DNA from: a virus | Direction: 5' to 3' (one strand) | Length of the DNA: 58,510 bases | IMG/VR virus record: IMGVR_UViG_3300049479_000276 | Span: 1-58,510 of that record | Shown here: one piece after another, positions 56,372-58,510 of the stretch | Position numbering within the stretch: position 1 is the first letter of the stretch | Layout: each line of letters opens with the position of its first letter | Program-made: the position numbers and the translations under genes | Notes under the pieces: generated by a model | The model's input: the letters and a program-made list of their open reading frames with translations, nothing else | Told to the model about the DNA's origin: nothing | The model's database searches: none

Positions 56372-56373
56372 GA

Positions 56374-56583
56374 TTACTTAAGATCCTCTGGCATTAATGC
56401 ATTGATGTCATTGTCGTCTGTCATGTTGGTCATGACAAACTTCTCTCCGTTAGGTGAAATGAATCCACCAATGAATCCAATGCCATGTCTCTCAGCAGAT
56501 TCCTTCATCTTGGCAACAAGTTGCATAGCTTGAAGTCTTTGCATATCCACAGAGTCTGGTATGCGAGGAGTGTTGTCAGTCAT
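56374..56583 (-). CDS. Conserved cyanophage-type small protein
   Basis: 69 residues. AERHGIGFIGGFISPNGEKF then VMTNMTDDND; similar small proteins occur in cyanophages. Starts after CATCTCAACCC. Function unknown. Confidence 0.65.
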   Translation of the reverse strand: MTDNTPRIPDSVDMQRLQAMQLVAKMKESAERHGIGFIGGFISPNGEKFVMTNMTDDNDINALMPEDLK

Positions 56584-56639
56584 GGGTTGAGATGAGTTGA
56601 TTAACGATGTAAGTCTACCAGGTGATGCAAGGACTGGGA

Positions 56640-56728
56640 CATAAGTATGTCCTATATAAATCCAAGGATTCCCTGGTTCTCCACCGGGGGAGTGTGAGGG
56701 GGAAGTACTTGTGTACTAATCCCCCTAG
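56640..56728. promoter_or_regulatory. Gene-free stretch with two hairpins
   Basis: GGACATA-AG-TATGTCC (about 56637-56652) and a longer AGGGGG-A-AGTAC / GTACT-AAT-CCCCCT hairpin near 56697-56727. No T-run follows either on the minus strand. Probable intergenic control or RNA end points between the genes at 56374 and 56736. Confidence 0.4.
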
Positions 56729-56735
56729 CTGGTTG

Positions 56736-57011
56736 TTACCGATGCATCTCCTGGTGTTCTTTCCATGCAGCACTGTGCATTTCATTCATCGTCATGGGTG
56801 GTTCACCAGGTTCGTTGGGTGTTGGATCGTAGTCAATGATCTCTTCAAGCAAGCCGATTGCTTCTTGAACAACATCATTGTCCCCTGGGACTAAATGTTC
56901 ATCCATTTGATGACGCTTTGATTCACGCTCAATGACAGCTTTGAGTATGTCCAAAGCTTCTTGCAGTTGTTGATACTCGTTCTTCTTCCAGTTGATTTCA
57001 GGGTAGGACAT
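56736..57011 (-). CDS. Unknown helical protein
   Basis: 91 residues. QQLQEALDILKAVIERESKR and IGLLEEIIDYDPTPNEPGEP. Starts after AGATCAACC. Preceded by a family B element. No family. Confidence 0.65.
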   Translation of the reverse strand: MSYPEINWKKNEYQQLQEALDILKAVIERESKRHQMDEHLVPGDNDVVQEAIGLLEEIIDYDPTPNEPGEPPMTMNEMHSAAWKEHQEMHR

Positions 57012-57042
57012 GGTTGATCTGGAGTTGAGGTTGATGTAAAAC

Positions 57043-57081
57043 CTGGGACTTACGCACCGTACTTACGTAGGTGCTGCCCAG
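57043..57081 (-). promoter_or_regulatory. Family B RNA element, copy 2
   Basis: Outer helix CTGGG / CCCAG, inner helix GCACC / GGTGC, CA on one side and GTAAGT on the other of the loop. About 31 nt before ATG 57011. Confidence 0.55.
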
Positions 57082-57159
57082 AATTGAGGCTATGACTGAA
57101 GTATTGGCATGTATTCGCTATTTGCGAATAACAAACAATATTAAGTATAAATACTTACG

Positions 57160-57402
57160 TCACGCTTCCTTAGGTGCAAGCATGATCCATCCAGTGTAGT
57201 TATCACTGGTTCTGTCTACACGTATCAATCCGTACTCTTCTAGTCTCACCAATGCTTGGAGATATTGCTCAAGCCTGGAGCTTTGCGCCGCAAGCTTAGG
57301 TACAAAGCATGGTGTGTTCCCATACTTCTTCTTGTGATTCAAGAAGTATGCATAAAGATTGCGTTGGTTGATACTAAGTGATGGCGTTGCAGTTGCTTGC
57401 AT
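57160..57402 (-). CDS. Small winged-helix-like protein
   Basis: 80 residues. NQRNLYAYFLNHKKKYG then LEQYLQALVRLEEYGLIRVD and YTGWIMLAP are consistent with a winged helix. No strict match; regulatory role possible. Confidence 0.6.
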   Translation of the reverse strand: MQATATPSLSINQRNLYAYFLNHKKKYGNTPCFVPKLAAQSSRLEQYLQALVRLEEYGLIRVDRTSDNYTGWIMLAPKEA

Positions 57403-57405
57403 TGA

Positions 57406-57774
57406 TCAGCAGTAGTACGGACGGGATTCAGGGTAAGCCTTAGCTAGTTTGTTGGAGAAACAAATGTCGATATTGGATCGAGTTGTTGTATCTCCAAGAG
57501 ACGGCTGCCCTTCGATCTCGTACTCTTCGAAGTACTTGACGTAGGTTTGGATCGCTTGCCTCTTGGAGAAGATGCAGTGGCTAACAAGAGGTTCCCCTTG
57601 GGTGTAGTACCAACCTCCTTCTTCTGGTCCGCCGTACCTGAGGCAGGTTTCGTGGACCGTGACGACCGTTGGGTCTTCGTGTTCGAAATACTTGTGCGTG
57701 TTGTAAGCGTTGATTGCGAAGCGGGCTTTGTAAGACTTGGGGTAGAACTTCTTGAGTTCTGAGATGTAAGACAT
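57406..57774 (-). CDS. Unknown protein
   Basis: 122 residues. MSYISELKKFYPKSYKARFA, later YGGPEEGGWYYTQGEPL, natural composition. It shares 331 nt with another long frame on the same strand (57444-57875). Start 3 nt upstream of next gene's end. Function unknown. Confidence 0.65.
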   Translation of the reverse strand: MSYISELKKFYPKSYKARFAINAYNTHKYFEHEDPTVVTVHETCLRYGGPEEGGWYYTQGEPLVSHCIFSKRQAIQTYVKYFEEYEIEGQPSLGDTTTRSNIDICFSNKLAKAYPESRPYYC

Positions 57775-57875
57775 GATGCAAACTCCGTGATGATGATTGA
57801 AATGATCGCAATCAGGATGACGATGATGTCACCGTCATCCCATGCTTGACGTAGTGTGTACTTAGGCTTGGTCAT
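57444..57875 (-). CDS. Overlapping frame with N-terminal membrane segment (possible overprinted gene)
   Basis: 144 residues from ATG 57875. The first 34 (ending IIVILIAIISIIITEFASCL) give a membrane segment and lie in unique sequence; the rest overlaps 57406-57774 in another frame and is Ser/Thr/Lys-rich, which suggests it is mostly a shadow. It may be a truncated TM protein reading into the next gene. Confidence 0.35.
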   Translation of the reverse strand: MTKPKYTLRQAWDDGDIIVILIAIISIIITEFASCLTSQNSRSSTPSLTKPASQSTLTTRTSISNTKTQRSSRSTKPASGTADQKKEVGTTPKGNLLLATASSPRGKRSKPTSSTSKSTRSKGSRLLEIQQLDPISTFVSPTN

Positions 57876-58044
57876 CGTACTCCTCAGTGTTATGTACACT
57901 AAAGCCAATAAAATTGCCATGGTCATCTTCGATGAGTGACCATTGTGATTGCATTGATTCACGCATGGCTTCTTGTTCTTCTTCGAACTGATCAGCCATT
58001 GCATCAAGCAAGTCAGCGTTGTAGTTGGGATCGAGTTCAGTCAT
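57862..58044 (-). CDS. Unknown small acidic protein
   Basis: 60 residues, LLDAMADQFEEEQEAMRESM helix. Starts after CAATCCAAACA, no Shine-Dalgarno. Overlaps the TM frame by 14 nt. Confidence 0.65.
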   Translation of the reverse strand: MTELDPNYNADLLDAMADQFEEEQEAMRESMQSQWSLIEDDHGNFIGFSVHNTEEYDDQA

Positions 58045-58073
58045 TGTTTGGATTGAATAGATGAACAGTAAAA

Positions 58074-58127
58074 CCTGGGACTTACACCACTGTTATTGAG
58101 AAGCGTTCTCAATTGTGGATGCCCAGG
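58074..58127 (-). promoter_or_regulatory. Family B RNA element, copy 1
   Basis: Outer helix CCTGGG / CCCAGG, inner CCAC / GTGG plus an ATTGAGAA / TTCTCAAT hairpin, CAT on one side and TGTAAGT on the other. About 29 nt before ATG 58044. Confidence 0.6.
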
Positions 58128-58136
58128 TTATTGGAG

Positions 58137-58484
58137 TTACTTCATGTAAAGATATGATCCGGCCCAGTCGGCATTGTGTAGGCAGGTCTCAAATGATACG
58201 TCATCAAGCAAGTTGTAACGTACATGCTTGGCCGGTGCCTTCCACGATGCTGGTTTAAATACAGCACCTGATTGTCTGTGGACAAAGGCATGAACACTGC
58301 CTTCGTAACTACCAAGACTGTTACGTCTGATGTTACGTTGGATGATCTTGTAATACTTGTTGCCACGTACGAGGTCAAACTCGATGCCAAGTTCTCCGTA
58401 CTGTTTGTGGTACTTTTCAAGCAGCTTATCAATCAAAGCATTGATACGTGCTTCGAGAACTTGAGTGTGTTCAGCGAGCTTCAT
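58137..58484 (-). CDS. Conserved cyanophage-type protein
   Basis: 115 residues. GSVHAFVHRQSGAVFKPASW, KAPAKHVRYNLLDD and NADWAGSYLYMK resemble a short protein widespread in cyanophages. AGGAG before the ATG (unlike most neighbours). Function unknown. Confidence 0.75.
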   Translation of the reverse strand: MKLAEHTQVLEARINALIDKLLEKYHKQYGELGIEFDLVRGNKYYKIIQRNIRRNSLGSYEGSVHAFVHRQSGAVFKPASWKAPAKHVRYNLLDDVSFETCLHNADWAGSYLYMK

Positions 58485-58510
58485 TAGTTTTCTCCTGGGT
58501 AGGTTGAGGA

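Noticed and set aside
57095-57159. Further family B element near 57100-57155
   Set aside because: It has AAGTATT/AATACTT and a TATTCGC hairpin, but not the CA/GTAAGT loop in the right order.
1-58510. Temperate lifestyle (integrase, repressor, attachment site)
   Set aside because: No recombinase or classical repressor found; the HTH proteins are small and not diagnostic.

Overview
The window looks like part of a lytic cyanophage genome whose host is a phycobilisome-bearing cyanobacterium. It carries an Hli high-light-inducible protein, a likely NblA phycobilisome-degradation adaptor, SpeD, ThyX, a dCTP deaminase, a family A DNA polymerase, a primase-helicase, an SSB and many virion and cell-wall-degrading proteins. 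I see no rRNA, integrase, IS element or CRISPR array. Terminase, portal and major capsid genes are not recognisable and probably lie outside the window.

Layout. (1) 1-10.5 kb, mostly rightward: virion and internal proteins with three peptidoglycan hydrolases (M23-like, GH104, GH24), one HNH gene, and the NblA-like gene at the end. (2) 10.5-14 kb, leftward: DUF3310, dcd, a Dam-like protein and small genes. (3) 14-20.4 kb, rightward: two repeat-rich fibre proteins (the second with an S74 self-cleaving chaperone), small conserved cyanophage genes and a GH73+M15 endolysin. (4) 20.4-30.8 kb, mainly leftward: endonuclease VII-like and HNH genes, a structural protein, a glycosyltransferase, speD, the primase-helicase and a RecB-like nuclease. 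(5) 30.8-35.2 kb, rightward: a small membrane protein coupled to hli, a methyltransferase, a run of tiny basic genes, an HNH-AP2 gene, a structured leader, a large candidate non-coding RNA and tRNA-Pro(UGG). (6) 35.2-58.5 kb, leftward: structural genes including a Dps-like ferritin, then the replication and nucleotide region (Gp157-like, SSB, winged helix, DNA polymerase, GP88-like, ThyX, PcfJ-like), tRNA-Leu(UAA) and many small genes.

The functions fit together. SpeD, ThyX and Dcd support polyamine and dTTP supply. Polymerase, primase-helicase, SSB and the RecB-like nuclease replicate and process DNA. Hli and NblA act on the photosynthetic apparatus. The wall hydrolases serve entry and lysis.

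The most unusual content is RNA-level. Five 27-nt H-type pseudoknots with compensatory base changes sit just upstream of start codons in the leftward replication region, including the SSB gene. Four elements of a second family share a CA(U)/GUAAGU internal loop between covarying helices and lie in the last 6 kb. A roughly 425-nt multi-hairpin RNA precedes tRNA-Pro. The two lysis-type genes have hairpins at their start codons. Two HNH-AP2 genes, and perhaps a third HNH gene, are inserted exactly at the start of the downstream gene and leave short direct repeats.

All family assignments come from reading motifs by eye; no database search was run.
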